Assembly: GCA_029449235.1 (NCBI GenBank)
Contig: JANATG010000008.1
Span: forward strand, 1,736,001 to 1,800,000
From: Linnemannia schmuckeri
Lineage: Eukaryota > Mortierellomycota > Mortierellomycetes > Mortierellales > Mortierellaceae
Reading direction: 5' to 3'
DNA: 64,000 nt
The notes beneath the pieces are model-generated. The model ran no database searches, was not told the DNA's origin, and saw only the letters and a program-made list of their open reading frames with translations. Below, one piece after another: positions 1-10,765 of this stretch; position 1 is the first letter of the stretch, and every line of letters begins with the position of its first letter. A program made the translations under genes and the position numbers.

Positions 1-1
1 C

Positions 2-1662
2 AGTGGCAACAATATCACCCCCTTCAGCACATCCAACGAACACCCCTACAACCGGAATCGGTTCAAATATGTCACCTGCGAACCCGACCCACTCTTACAG
101 TATATGCTCTATCGACAGACGGCCAACCCGACGCTGGATGGTGTTCGTCTGTGCAGGGAAGACATGAGTCCGTACATGCTGATTGACGAGGAGTGCAAGA
201 CTATCACAACCGAGAAGGGATTCCGTATGGTTCGTGCGAATTGTGGTGTTCGAGAAGGTCAGTGGTACTATGAGGTCACGATTGATCGTGGAGGAGAGCC
301 GCGATATGAAGGACGAGATGGTGCGCATGTTCGACTGGGATGGGCGCGTCGTGAAGGTAACCAAGCGCCTTTCTTTGCAGTATTGAATACTGAGGCCTAC
401 CTAGCCACATATACTGACATTTCTTTTTCTCTTGTTTAACAGCTACACTCCAGGCGCCAGTAGGATTCGATGCGTATAGTTATGGAATCCGGGATACAAC
501 AGGCGAAAAGGTGCACATGTCGCGGGTAACACCCTTTGGAGAGCCATTCAAGACGGGAGATGTCATTGGACTATACATTTCACTGCCATCAGACGGGAAT
601 GAGAAATCATTTTTCAAGCACAGACGACTTCGACGATCGTTTTATTTTAAGGGTCAGCTGTATTTTGAATCGGTTGACTATTCCCCTACCAAGCGGTACA
701 TTGAGATGGCCGAGTATGAAGCGACGCCCATCAAGACCAATGTCGAAAAACCGATCCCACCACCTACGATCCCCGGCTCCAAGATCATTGTATATAAGAA
801 CGGAGTCTGTCAGGGCGTGATGTGGCAGGACTTGTTTTCAATCTTGCCCATCGAGCAGAATGCCAAGGAGCAGGACCAACTGCGTTTTGACGATGGTACG
901 CTGGGATACTACCCCGTCATCTCCGTCTACAGGAACGGAACGGCCACGGCCAATTTTGGACCAGAGTTCAAGTACCCGCCCAGCAAGGACCCCGAAGCAG
1001 AGGCGGAGAACAAGCGGATAACGGCCGAGCAGAATGTTTGGCGGCCAATGTCGGAGCGATGGGAGGAGAAACTGATTGAGGAGTGTCTCATTGACTTGGT
1101 GGACGAGGTTGAGCTTTGGGTGTCTGAGCAGGCAGTATTGGAGAGATCAATGGAGGCGTCGGCATCTAGCCAGGCAGGGCGAGTTGCTGGTCAGTCGCGG
1201 TTGCAAGAGTACGATCAAAATGAGGACGACTATCGTCGTAGCCAGGACCGTTCGAGCGAGTCGAGGATGGATCGATCTAGAGCGAGCGAGGATCGGGATC
1301 TGGACGACGCAGATCGTGACATTGATATGGGTACACCTGCCGAGCGAGAGATGACCGAGGAACGTATGGACGATGACGATGACTATGAACGAAGAGATAG
1401 GGACAGGGGCAGAGACAGGGAGAGAGAGGACCACCGCCAGGATCGACAGGGTCACCGACAGAGCCACCACCACCAACGTGATGACGATTACTCGGGCGAC
1501 GACCGTTCGCAGCAGGATGTTGAGATGCACTCGCGTTACGATGACGAAGAATATAATGTGAGGGGAGGGGGCCGAGACGATCGCCGCCACAGTAATAATA
1601 GTGGTCATCATCATAGCCACGACCACAGACGGGAGAATGAGGCGTCGGACGACGATGATTAG
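2..1662 (+). CDS. ASH2: ASH2/Bre2-type COMPASS subunit, 5'-truncated
   Basis: Exons are 2..356 and 443..1662; the frame is open through the window edge, so the N-terminus is missing (524 residues visible). The exons join in phase to give GWARREATLQAPVGFDAYSY, the core of the SPRY domain of ASH2. ASH2/Bre2 is a core subunit of COMPASS (Set1/MLL), which methylates histone H3 Lys4 in the nucleus. The segment near nt 1066-1130 (KLIEECLIDLVDEVELWV) resembles the amphipathic motif that binds the Sdc1/DPY30 dimer. The tail after nt 1140 is a low-complexity Asp/Arg/His region with DRDR, ERED and HHHS runs. I infer it is disordered, and it is longer than in yeast Bre2. No PHD or winged-helix part can be judged because it lies upstream of the window. 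Confidence 0.9.
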
Positions 1663-1968
1663 TTAGCTTTAGCCGTAGTTTCCATTAGGTTTTTGATTAG
1701 TGTCGTTTAATACAGACGAATGTGTTGTAATGCATTATGAGGTTTAAGGTTCGAAATGACAGAACAAGGCTGCAATTATGACGAAACATGTGAGGGATTG
1801 AAACCTACCTGGTCCAAGCGTTGTTCAAGATTGTTGTCATTATCCACAATACGGGTTTTTCCACAACAGACACACAGACATGACCAAAAGGTATAAAAGC
1901 AGCAACATCCTTCACACTTTTTCCCACCATCAAACAATTCAACAACTCAGAAAGCAACAATTACCAAA
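1663..1968. other. intergenic, promoter of the 1969 gene
   Basis: This spacer holds the 3' UTR of the ASH2-type gene and the promoter of the His/Thr-rich protein. A clear TATA box lies near its right end. I see no other gene in it. Confidence 0.6.
1892..1898 (+). promoter_or_regulatory. TATA box
   Basis: TATAAAA lies 71 bases upstream of the ATG at 1969 and is followed by a C/A-rich leader (CACACTTTTTCCCACCATCAA). A strict TATA box is unusual among the genes in this window. It suggests strong or inducible expression of the small hydrophilic protein. Confidence 0.65.
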
Positions 1969-2901
1969 ATGACTAACCCTACTACCCACACCACCACCAC
2001 CTCAACCACCACCACGACCAGCAAGCCCACTGCCATGGAGAAGGTTAAGGAGAAGGCCACCCAAATCGCTGACAAGCTCACCGGCAAGCAGCACGATCCC
2101 AACCACTCCAACGTCTACCACGACTCTAACCAGCCCGGCCCTGGCTTCCATGGCAATGACAACCTTCCCACCAACACTGGAAACACTGCCAACGCCATCA
2201 ACCCCGCAGTCACCTACCACGCCGGTCAGCACCCCGTCGATGCTCTGAACACCACGGATCGCCACCATAACCAAAACAATCAGACGGCCATGCCCCCTCA
2301 CACGGGCGCCGCTGTTGGAAACACCGCCGTCCCCCACGGAAACACTGCCGGTCACCAGGGTCTTACCGGCCATTCCGGACCCACTGTCCCACCTAAGGAC
2401 GACCATCATCATGGTATCTTTAGCGGCCTCCATCACGACAAGCACGACAAACGTGATACAAATGCCCTTGGCGGCACCCAGGCCGCAGATCCCAACCTGA
2501 TCCACCCCTCCGTCGTCCCTCACCAGCAGACCACCGCCGGTCTTCAGAACCCTGGAGCTACCAACGTTGCCGGTCCCACGGGAACGAGCCATGTCCCCAC
2601 TTACACCCAGAACGTCCCTCCAACCGCCGCTGGAACCGTCCCAGTTGTCGGCCAAACCGCCGAGCAGGTCCACCCTTCGTCCGGTGGGGGTTTGATGGGA
2701 AACCATCATGATCGCCATAACCAGGCCCACATCCAGAACACTATGGCTACCACCACAGCAGCTGGTACACAGGTGCCCCCCATGAACACCAACAACAATA
2801 CTGCTCCAGGAGGAGCTGTTCCTCAGAATGTTCCTGCCATGGGCGCTCCTGGTACCACCACTGCTGCTGGCACCCACATGCCTGGACAGTATGTCTCTTA
2901 A
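1969..2901 (+). CDS. His/Thr/Asn-rich hydrophilic (hydrophilin-like) protein
   Basis: A single exon encodes 310 residues that are almost free of hydrophobic segments, with no signal peptide and no Cys. The N-terminus is a Thr-rich run followed by a short charged helix (AMEKVKEKATQIADKLTGKQ), which recalls LEA/hydrophilin helices. The rest is Gly/Asn/Thr/Pro/His-rich, with repeated HH clusters (DDHHHGIFSGLHHDKHDK, GNHHDRHNQAH) and TAAGT repeats. Codon use is strongly C-ending, as in highly expressed genes, and a TATA box precedes the gene. I do not recognise a named family. A stress or desiccation protectant, or a metal-binding (His) role, are inferences only. A long open frame on the other strand is a shadow of this codon bias. 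Confidence 0.75.
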   Translation: MTNPTTHTTTTSTTTTTSKPTAMEKVKEKATQIADKLTGKQHDPNHSNVYHDSNQPGPGFHGNDNLPTNTGNTANAINPAVTYHAGQHPVDALNTTDRHHNQNNQTAMPPHTGAAVGNTAVPHGNTAGHQGLTGHSGPTVPPKDDHHHGIFSGLHHDKHDKRDTNALGGTQAADPNLIHPSVVPHQQTTAGLQNPGATNVAGPTGTSHVPTYTQNVPPTAAGTVPVVGQTAEQVHPSSGGGLMGNHHDRHNQAHIQNTMATTTAAGTQVPPMNTNNNTAPGGAVPQNVPAMGAPGTTTAAGTHMPGQYVS

Positions 2902-3220
2902 GTTATCTATCCTCTTCAACCCCTTTGTACATAATTCTTATTTGAAGACTGAATAAAAAAAAACTCAGTGATAATGTATCAACAGCTTGAACAACAAATG
3001 TTCATTTCTGTAACGTTCTGAGGGTATGTAAAGAGAAGATTAGGTGAAGACTACATAAAAAAAAATGTATCAGACTCGTTTGTGAGAAAGATAAAGAAAG
3101 GAAAAGGGATCGCGGCAGGTAGGGAGGTAGGAGGGAAAAAACAAAGTACTACACTTGATTTTTGCTTCAGGTCAGTCGAATTGCGCCTTCTCCAAGATCA
3201 AAGGAGAGGGCAGACTTGTC
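2902..3220. other. convergent 3' intergenic spacer
   Basis: The genes on both sides converge here, so the spacer should contain two 3' UTRs. It is A-rich, with an AATAAA near the left side. I see no further gene. Confidence 0.5.
2952..2957 (+). terminator. polyadenylation signal AATAAA
   Basis: AATAAA lies 51 bases after the stop codon of the His/Thr-rich protein, in an A-rich stretch. It fits a poly(A) signal for that transcript. Confidence 0.5.
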
Positions 3221-5354
3221 TCATTGCTGCAAGAGTCCTTGTCGTCCACGGCTGCTGCTGGTCCTTGACGCTTCACCGACCGAGAAAGCCTTCTGGTCCT
3301 TGGACGACGTCGCTCGCTTGTAATCCAACACCGTCTGGACCTCCGCGATCGTATTGTTGAATGCTGAGGCCGTCTCGCCTCCGTACAAAAGTCCATACAG
3401 AAAATGGACAATCCAGCCCGACGACAACGCACTCGCAACCCATGATACAATAAACGCCGCCCAGCGAGGCTGAATCCAAAAGTACGCGATGTTGATACCG
3501 AAGACTCCCAACAACATCAAGGGAAAGATCACAGTTAGCTCCAGCTTGCGCTTTGCCGCCGAGTTGGCTCTATGGTGCTTAAGCACCAACAGAATCTCCT
3601 CAAGAAACTCGACCGTAAACTCCTGATCCTTGCCCTGGTGAATTGTTGTCGCTGCTGAAGAATCGCCAGCACCCATCGAGACCGAAGAGTCCGAGAGACT
3701 GAGAGCTAGAGTCCGGTTCTGGAAGTGATAGATCGCAGGTTGAATTAAGAACTTTGCATTGACTCCGAAATGGTCGCTGTAGTTCTTAAGGCCAGAGTTG
3801 GGTGCTCCAATGCCCGAGATTTGGTCCCGGAAGGCAACCTCGACGTGGGTGCAGGTCATCTCGGGTGTCTCTTTGAAAAATATATAGTCGAGTCGCTCGC
3901 CGATGGGATCGTTTGTCAGGTAGTTGAGCCAGACGTGTCCAGCCCAGCTGTTGAGGGGTGTATCGCAGGTGACGCCCATAATGGTCACTCCTTCTTCCGG
4001 CGTCAAGCCTGAGGGGATGGGATCCCTTGGTTCGGGGTGCATCCTGTCCCATGAGTCTGTCAATCCTCCTTGCTTCTTCAGTAGCTGGATCACCAGACTG
4101 TTGGGAGCACTGTTGTAGTCTCCAACCTATTCGCAATCCATCGGAATCGAGATTGTGTTAGCAGTGAAGGGTGGCATGAGTTTGAAAGCAAGCAACAAAA
4201 AACGAACTAAGAGGTCATGCTCCTTGTAGCTGAAGGAAAGGAGAAGGGGGAAAAAAAAAGAGTTCACAAAGCAAGCGTGCGTATGGGGATTGCCACTTAG
4301 AGGCATGATCGATAGTCATGCAATTGCTTATTTCTGTTTGTTTGTGTTGTTGTTAAGGTTTCCTTCCCCTCCGTTTCTCGTTGTCGTGGACAGGGGCTTG
4401 TACCCCTCCCTCCTGCTAGGGCTATCCCATCGTATGATAGTAGACGCTCTTTTACTCGGGTGAATGCTTACCGAGATAACATGACGGCCTTGTGAGGTTG
4501 CCGCTTTAACAAGCGAGGCCATCTCCCAGGCCTCACCAACGCGACATCCAAGATAGGAGTCAGGGGTACCCACGGGGTCATATCCAGCGTGCAGCTAGTA
4601 TTGTCAAGTATCAGTTGTTCAATAGACAGAAAGTAAGCGGTCTTTTGTCAGTAAAGGCGGAAGTAGCTAAAATAATCCCATTAAAAGAGCCGAGGGTAGT
4701 GGTAGGACACAAGGGCAGGCTTAAAAAACTTACATGGGTGTTGAAGACCTCAATTTCGCCACAGGTGGGATGCACAATCGTCGCACTCACGACACACTTG
4801 CCGACATACCAGTCGCCATGGAAGAACTTGAAGGGATCGCCATTCAATGCAAAGCGACGCATGGAGGTCGCAACGATGGGAAACTTGGAGAGGATGACTA
4901 AGCCAGAAGCTCCCAAGGCACCCGAGGCCCACGTCTTGGTATATGGTAAGACGTCCTTGACAAGTTCCTTGATCTGGAGATAGTCATCTTCAACCCAGAC
5001 CTCCTGGAGACCCACAATGTCAAATCCACGGGCTGGATCCGCCAAGTGACGGCCAATGGCCGCCAGACGGTCCTGGCGATCTTTTGCGATAAACTTCAGT
5101 CCCCTATTCAGTTGGAGAAAGGGACAGAGTGGACAAATGTTGTTAGCGAGATATACTGAGGCGTTCTATCTGGGTGCTTGGTATCCTGCCTCGTGTTGTT
5201 TTCAATTATTGTTGCTGCTGCTGCTGCTGTCGTTGTTTGATACAGGAGTAGGTGGCAGTTGTGCTTATGGTTGTGGTGGACAGAGTGGAGTGAGGAGAGC
5301 CTGGACGTACCAGCAATTGAGAGTGAGGACCGAGAGAGGTGTGCTGTTGGACAT
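3221..5354 (-). CDS. ISC1: inositol phosphosphingolipid phospholipase C / neutral sphingomyelinase
   Basis: Exons on the minus strand: 5354..5311, 5103..4734, 4594..4472, 4126..3221; 480 residues. The first exon ends inside the Trp codon of LTLNCW. The product is an endonuclease/exonuclease/phosphatase-fold enzyme. Visible catalytic motifs are the Asn of LTLNCW, the Glu of GLQEVW, GDYNSAP, and the C-terminal NYSDHFG, where Asp-His is the general base pair. The GASGLVILSKFPI segment is typical of neutral sphingomyelinases. Two adjacent hydrophobic segments near the C-terminus (from ELTVIFPLMLLGVFGINIAY, then AAFIVSWVASALSSGWIVHF) are membrane helices. Isc1/nSMase hydrolyses inositol phosphosphingolipids or sphingomyelin to ceramide at endoplasmic reticulum and mitochondrial membranes. 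Length and topology fit Isc1. Confidence 0.93.
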
Positions 5355-5691
5355 TGTGTTTTTATATGTTGTTGTTATAGGAGGAGGAAATGGAGGAGGG
5401 AGGGAGAGAAAGGAAGGAGGGAAGGAAAGAAGAGAAGTAGGAGAGTGCAGATGGGCAAAGGGCTACAGTTGTGGGGACAGCGACAGTGTCGATGAGGACG
5501 GAGGATGATAAGTAAGAAAAAATATTCCAAGAAAGCCAATTTAGAATGAGCAAAGGGATTTTATTTTTCCACAACTGTCAAATCAGAGAGAAAAGAAGCG
5601 GCAACTCAACTGCCTGTACCTCAAACCTCCGTCATCACAATTATTACTGGCACCACCACCATCATCAAGCATAGCCACCGCACTTCGCCTT
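5355..5691. other. intergenic spacer
   Basis: This holds the 5' flank of ISC1 and the 3' UTR of the kinase gene. It contains a purine-rich GGAGGGAGGGAGA stretch upstream of ISC1. I see no gene. Confidence 0.5.
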
Positions 5692-8600
5692 CTACGACCC
5701 TCCCCGACGCAACCGGTCAAGTTCCCGCTTCAACGCTTCGTTCTCCCTCCGCAAACTCTCGTTTTCTCGTACTGCAACCTGGAGCTGTCTATCCAACGTG
5801 AAATGCATCGGGCTGTGCTCCTGTCGGTGGACTGATCCACTGTTGACCGGCCCTCCCTCCTGTGCTCCTGTCTTTGGTCCAGGCTTTAGTCCTAGTCCCG
5901 CAAAGAGCTCATTCAGCACAACTCGCTGCTGTTCATTCTGGCGATAAAGCGTGTCCAGATGGCTATGAATCGATTGAACACCCAATGCCTCGAGGAGCGC
6001 TGGCTGCTGTCCCCGCAAGAGTGATCCTGTCGGCGAAGTCGTTGGAGTCGAATGAACAGATCCAAAAAAATCTAACATGATAAACCAAGTTGAACGCATC
6101 GAGTCAGATTAACCGCTCGTCTTGTCACTAAGAGCGTTATTCTCCTTTTCAACAGATGATACATACCCGCAGGGTGATCGATGCTGGGTTTGCTGCCCCC
6201 TTCAACGTTAGACACCTGGAACCGACTCCGCTTGGTCTGTGAAGCATTGGGTGTACCCGAGGCTGAGACGGCGGCACTGGGAGGACCTGCTTCCTGTGGG
6301 GACTGAGTCGTTGTTTCTATACTGAATCGAGATACCCGCGTCGTCGAGTTGTCCCTTGACAGACCAGTGTCGCCCGCAACCCTTGACTGTGAGGACTCTC
6401 TCGATAGAGACGTGCCATGACCAGGCGAACCCGGGCCTATGCTACTACTTGACGGTGCCACCGATCCTGATCCCCCATGTGTGTGGTGTACCTCAAACCG
6501 AGACTTTCTCTCTAGGCAGAAATAATTCATGATCATCAAACATGCACACACAAAACATGAGAGTGGTCAAGAGTGGGCCAAAGAGAAGGGAGAGAAAGAA
6601 AGGAAAAAGAGCATGTTTTTAGCATGAGTTTGTCTACTATTAAAGTTATCGCTCGGCCATCCATCATTCTCTCTGTTTCTTAATTTTTTTAGGCCATCAT
6701 TGGCGGCAAATCGTCTTTGTTCCTCCTCTTCGTATGTATCGTCTTTTTTTTTTCTTCGTCTGTAATTTTGTCGTCTTCGCTCATCGTCGTCTTCATATCA
6801 TCTCCACCATCATACTCGCCGTCTTAATCGTTCTCGTTCTCATCGTCGTCATCGTCATCGTCATCCCCATCTGCATCTTCGTCGTCTTTGTCGTCGTCGT
6901 TCCCACGATTCACATCTACTGCTGCGTCGATTGGCTGCCGGTACCTGGGAGAGATCCTTGCTCTGACACGCCCACAATACGAACACCTTCCAAATGGCCC
7001 TCAACAGGTGACGATGTGAGGCTCCGAGAAGGCGAGTGCATCAGGTCACTGGGCATCGTCTTGATACTGGACGGGACAGGAGAAGAAGTGACAGACGTGT
7101 CCTTGACACTGAATCGGCCTTTCTTCACCTCAGGCAATCCTCCTGCCTCAACTCCATGAGGCGTGACACCCAATCCTTGGAGATTCTGTCCAGACTGAAT
7201 CGACAATGAAGACATACTGTGGCTCAAACCAGCTTGTGGTGATGGATGAGCTTCGGTAGTCGGGTGCAGTGCCGGCGAAGCCGCAGTGCTACTATCTTCG
7301 ACTACAAATCGCGACTTCCTGACTGGTTTGTCTCCTGTGTGACTGGACAATGGAGTGGTGCACTGAGAAGAAGGTGCTTCATCATGCAAAGAGTCGAGTG
7401 TGCGAGCCGTCTCGGCAGTTGTCGTCATTGCAGTTCCAGTCGAATGAGTCGATTCTGTTGTTGCAGTCGACACTGGGCGATCCGGACGCTCAAACGTAAC
7501 CGTGCGTGGGCGACGAACTTCCTCCGAGTCTGCCACATCGTCACCATCGAAGTTCCAAGAGATTCCCTTCTCGATAACAATCGGCTTTTGCGCCTGCCCT
7601 ATAAATTCAAAATCATGGAGTGGCCGTAGATGAGCTTCTAATAGATGGCGATACGAAACACCATTGCACACCAAACGCAGAGTAATCCTTACGTTTGTGG
7701 GGTCTCTGCTCAATAGGAGGAAGGTTGTGCAACAGACCAGACACCAAGTACGCCTTCTTCTTGGCCTGCTTGAAGAACGAGTGGTTCAAGAGCTTCTCTG
7801 CAGTAGGTCTACACATTTGAATAATGCAAAAAAGTATTATTGTTAGTTGGAAGGATATCGTCACGACAAGCACACAAACGTAATGATCATTTTCTAAGGT
7901 TTACCTTCTAGTAGGATCCTTCTGCAAGCAAGAGTCAATCATCTCCTTGAGCACTTTGGAGTAGCGATGCTTGGTCGAATCTCTGTCCAGTGTTGGCGGG
8001 TCATTTGACAGAGTCAACATCAAAACCTATAAACCCATACATGTAATAGTTAGTCTTGGTTATGGCGCTAATATGCGACGAACTAACAAAGCCAAAATGA
8101 TCGTGCTGCGGCGAAATATTACCTTGATGGGAGGATACTTTGCAAAGGGGGCGTGGCCAGTTGCAAGTTCGATAGCAGTGATACCAAAACTCCAGATGTC
8201 CGCCTTGTAGTCGTAGCCAGCCTGCTCCATGACCTCTGGTGCCATCCAGCAAGGTGTGCCGACAAACGTTTTTCTCTGACCACGTCGGTCGCCATTCTCC
8301 ATGAGCGAAGACGAAACGCCAAAATCAGCCAAAAGGACAGATCCGTCGTCGTCCACAAGCAAATTGCCTGCCTTGACATCTCTATAGTTACCCAGATGCC
8401 AGATGGATTGTAAAGGTGCAAAAGAAAAAAAAAGTTAGAGAAAAATAAACGTCGCACATCTGATAATTTAGAATTGATGCGTGTTTGTTTGTCCTGGATC
8501 TGCATGTGGCTGCATGCTCCATGATTCCGCAGTGGACGTATTTAGTCCAAACGGCTGATAAGACTGATCATGAAAAGAGAAAAAATAATCGTTTGCAGCG

Positions 8601-9607
8601 GTATCCCAAACGCTCGTGCCCTCCAGATCCCGAGATGTACTTGCCTATGGATATGTCCGTTCTTGTGAAGATAATCTAGTCCTTGCAAGGCCTGCTTGAG
8701 AATGGTTGCTATTGCGACCTCTTCAAAACCGTCAGGGTAGGCGGTCTTCATGATGTCAAGACATGATCCTAAAGATCAATGGGGGTCGATGGGGGGTCAA
8801 TAGGTAGGTGGAAAGTGTGTTAGACAAGAAAGAATAAGAGTGGGATGATGGCTAACGTCAATTTGCATGCTAGCCACGCTGAGAAACGACCAAAAGAGTA
8901 TCGCGGATAGTGATCATTGATATTGACATGGTGATCCGACTTACCGGCGGAAAGATAGGGCGTGACGATGTACAGCTTACTGTCGGCTACAAAGGCTCCA
9001 TTGACACGTAAGACGTTGGGGTGCTTGCACAACGCCATGACTTGGGTCTCCCTTCGAAGCTCGTCGATCTGGTTTCTTTCAAACATGTCGAGGTCGATGA
9101 CCTTGATAGCAACCCTCCTGTTGAACGGCTTGTAATAGGCATTGTAGACGATAGCCGAAGAGCCGTATCCTGTAAACAACAAAGAGAGGGTCATATAAGT
9201 AACCTATTACCTCTTCCCTGTTCTCTTGGTTTCATTGAGATCCACTGCTCTGATCTCTTTGAGGATTAAAAAAAACTCCTCGACTTTTACCGATAGGAAG
9301 GCGGATGTCGTAATCCTCTGGGTTACTTGAAAATGAATCGTCCGGAAGGTTCAACGAGGATGAGGTCATGTTCCCGATATGAGACGCTATGTAGGAACTC
9401 GACGTGCTATGGACACTCGTCGGCCGCTTAATTGACCCGGTTGAGGCCATGCGTTCCATGAGACCGTTCACTCCTGGCTTTCTAATTAACGAAGGGGAAG
9501 ATGAAGTGATGGGGGCAGAGGGTAAGGGGGATGGTCGATTCGACGTGGGCAGAGTTGAATGAGCGAGCGCTTGCGCCTGCTGCTGTTGTTGTTCCCGCCG
9601 TTGTTGC

Positions 9608-9645
<38 letters not shown>

Positions 9646-10170
9646 CTGCTGCTGTTGTTGCTGCTGCTGTTGTTGCTGCTGCGGTTGCAGGAGTTGTTGT
9701 TGTTGTAGTAGATGTGCTTGCTCTTCAGCTTGGGGCTGTTGTTGCTGTTGCTGTTTTAACTGTTGTTCCTGTTGCTGTTTTAACTGTTGTTCCTGTTGCT
9801 GTTTTAACTGTTGTTCCTGCAGCTGTCGTGCGTTTTCCTCTGTCTGACGCTGATCCTGTTGTCGTTGTAGTTCTTGTTGCCGATAAAGCTCAGCCTCTTG
9901 CTGCTGTTCAAGGTGAAGCTTCTGGTGCTGTTCCAACGAAGCTTGTTGATCCGACTGTTGTTGTTGCTGTTGCTGTTGCTGGAATTCCAACTGTCGTTGC
10001 TGTTCTATCTCCAGTTGGTGTTGTTGTTGGAGGTGGTCTGGTGGAGTAGTAGTAGGCTGTGGGGGCATATCTTGAGCTGCATCATTTGGTGGCGGGTGTT
10101 GTTGCGGGTGTTGTTGTTGACGTTGAGTGGTGGTAGTACCACTGGATGGGCTCAAAGAGTGATCTGCCAT
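5692..10170 (-). CDS. FRAY/OSR1-SPAK-type Ste20 kinase with RFxV-rich tail
   Basis: Nine exons: 10170..9291, 9169..8945, 8768..8645, 8381..8123, 8026..7905, 7808..7693, 7598..6945, 6511..6167, 6071..5692; 1034 residues. The start is the ATG of MADHSLSP, because the longer open frame has only GTG upstream. Residues 1-285 are low-complexity with long poly-Gln. The kinase domain (about 288-575) has the P-loop IGYGSSAIVY, VAIKVID, HRDVKAGNLL, DFG and MAPE. The family phosphorylates ion-transport and osmotic-stress targets downstream of WNK kinases in animals. The tail has five SRF/GRF-x-V/I motifs and a C-terminal coiled coil, but no CCT/PF2 domain that I can see. Exon 3 ends in the HRD codon at a GC-AG intron (8382..8644). 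The exon 7/8 donor (GTACCG) is weak. Confidence 0.88.
6750..6905. repeat. CGTCAT/TCGTCG-rich intronic repeat
   Basis: Within the seventh kinase intron (6512..6944) the plus strand has interspersed TCGTCG and CATCGT units. They are imperfect and interrupted, and explain why this intron is long. No coding role is visible. Confidence 0.5.
9580..10080 (-). repeat. poly-Gln coding repeat
   Basis: Runs of CAG/CAA codons in the first kinase exon encode long poly-Gln tracts with imperfect repeats such as LKQQQEQQ. A threefold near-identical repeat near 9745-9815 encodes EQQLKQQQ. Mixed CAG/CAA use suggests a selected protein tract and not a pure microsatellite. Confidence 0.85.
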
Positions 10171-10765
10171 GCTCGCTTTTCTTTCACTTTTTTTTTGAGC
10201 AATGAATGATCTGGGCGTAGACGATGGTCCTCTCACGGTTGAATGTATTTGTGTAAACTGTGCGAGTGTGCGCGTTTGAACGGAGGGAGAGTGGGGAGGG
10301 GAAAGGTGGAATGTTCAAACTCACTACTTAGGGATGTATGTGTATGGTGCACTCGTTTATCGTTCTTTCTTCTTTCGGTGCAGTGGTGATGGAGCGGAGG
10401 GTTGAGTGGCAAGACAAACGAGCAAACGGAGGAACAAAGGGTGAACAAACAGTAGAGAGCGAGAGAGCGCGTTGAAGGTGTGAGAAGGGTGTGGCAAGAT
10501 TTTTTTCCTTGAGGCTTGGGCGTGACTGCCAACATTACGACTGAACTGAGCCTGGTTCACCACGATAGGATGACCAGGACCCACGAGACAGGCAACGGCA
10601 TGTTTCAACTTTGAACAGCGAGCAAAAGAAGGGTATTGCAGAGGTAGAAGAAGTCTGTATTGCTGGGGGATATTGCTGGAGCCTACGGCATGGTGTTGAT
10701 CATCGCGATTGGTCATCTTCCTGAGGTCCAACCTGGTGTTAAACAGCGTAATTTGGGGGCGTCAT
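10171..10765. other. intergenic: kinase promoter and roadblock 3' UTR
   Basis: This is the 5' flank of the kinase and the 3' end of the roadblock gene, both on the minus strand. The part nearest the kinase start is rich in T/C on the coding strand. I see no gene; small open frames here have no recognisable content. Confidence 0.5.

Noticed and set aside
2002..2919. 305-codon minus-strand frame opposite the His/Thr-rich protein
   Set aside because: Open only because of C-ending codon bias on the other strand; the translation is Gly/Val/Ser-rich and the TATA box and poly(A) signal fit the plus-strand gene.
9232..10236. Kinase start at 10236 (GTG)
   Set aside because: Not an ATG; the first in-frame ATG is at 10170.
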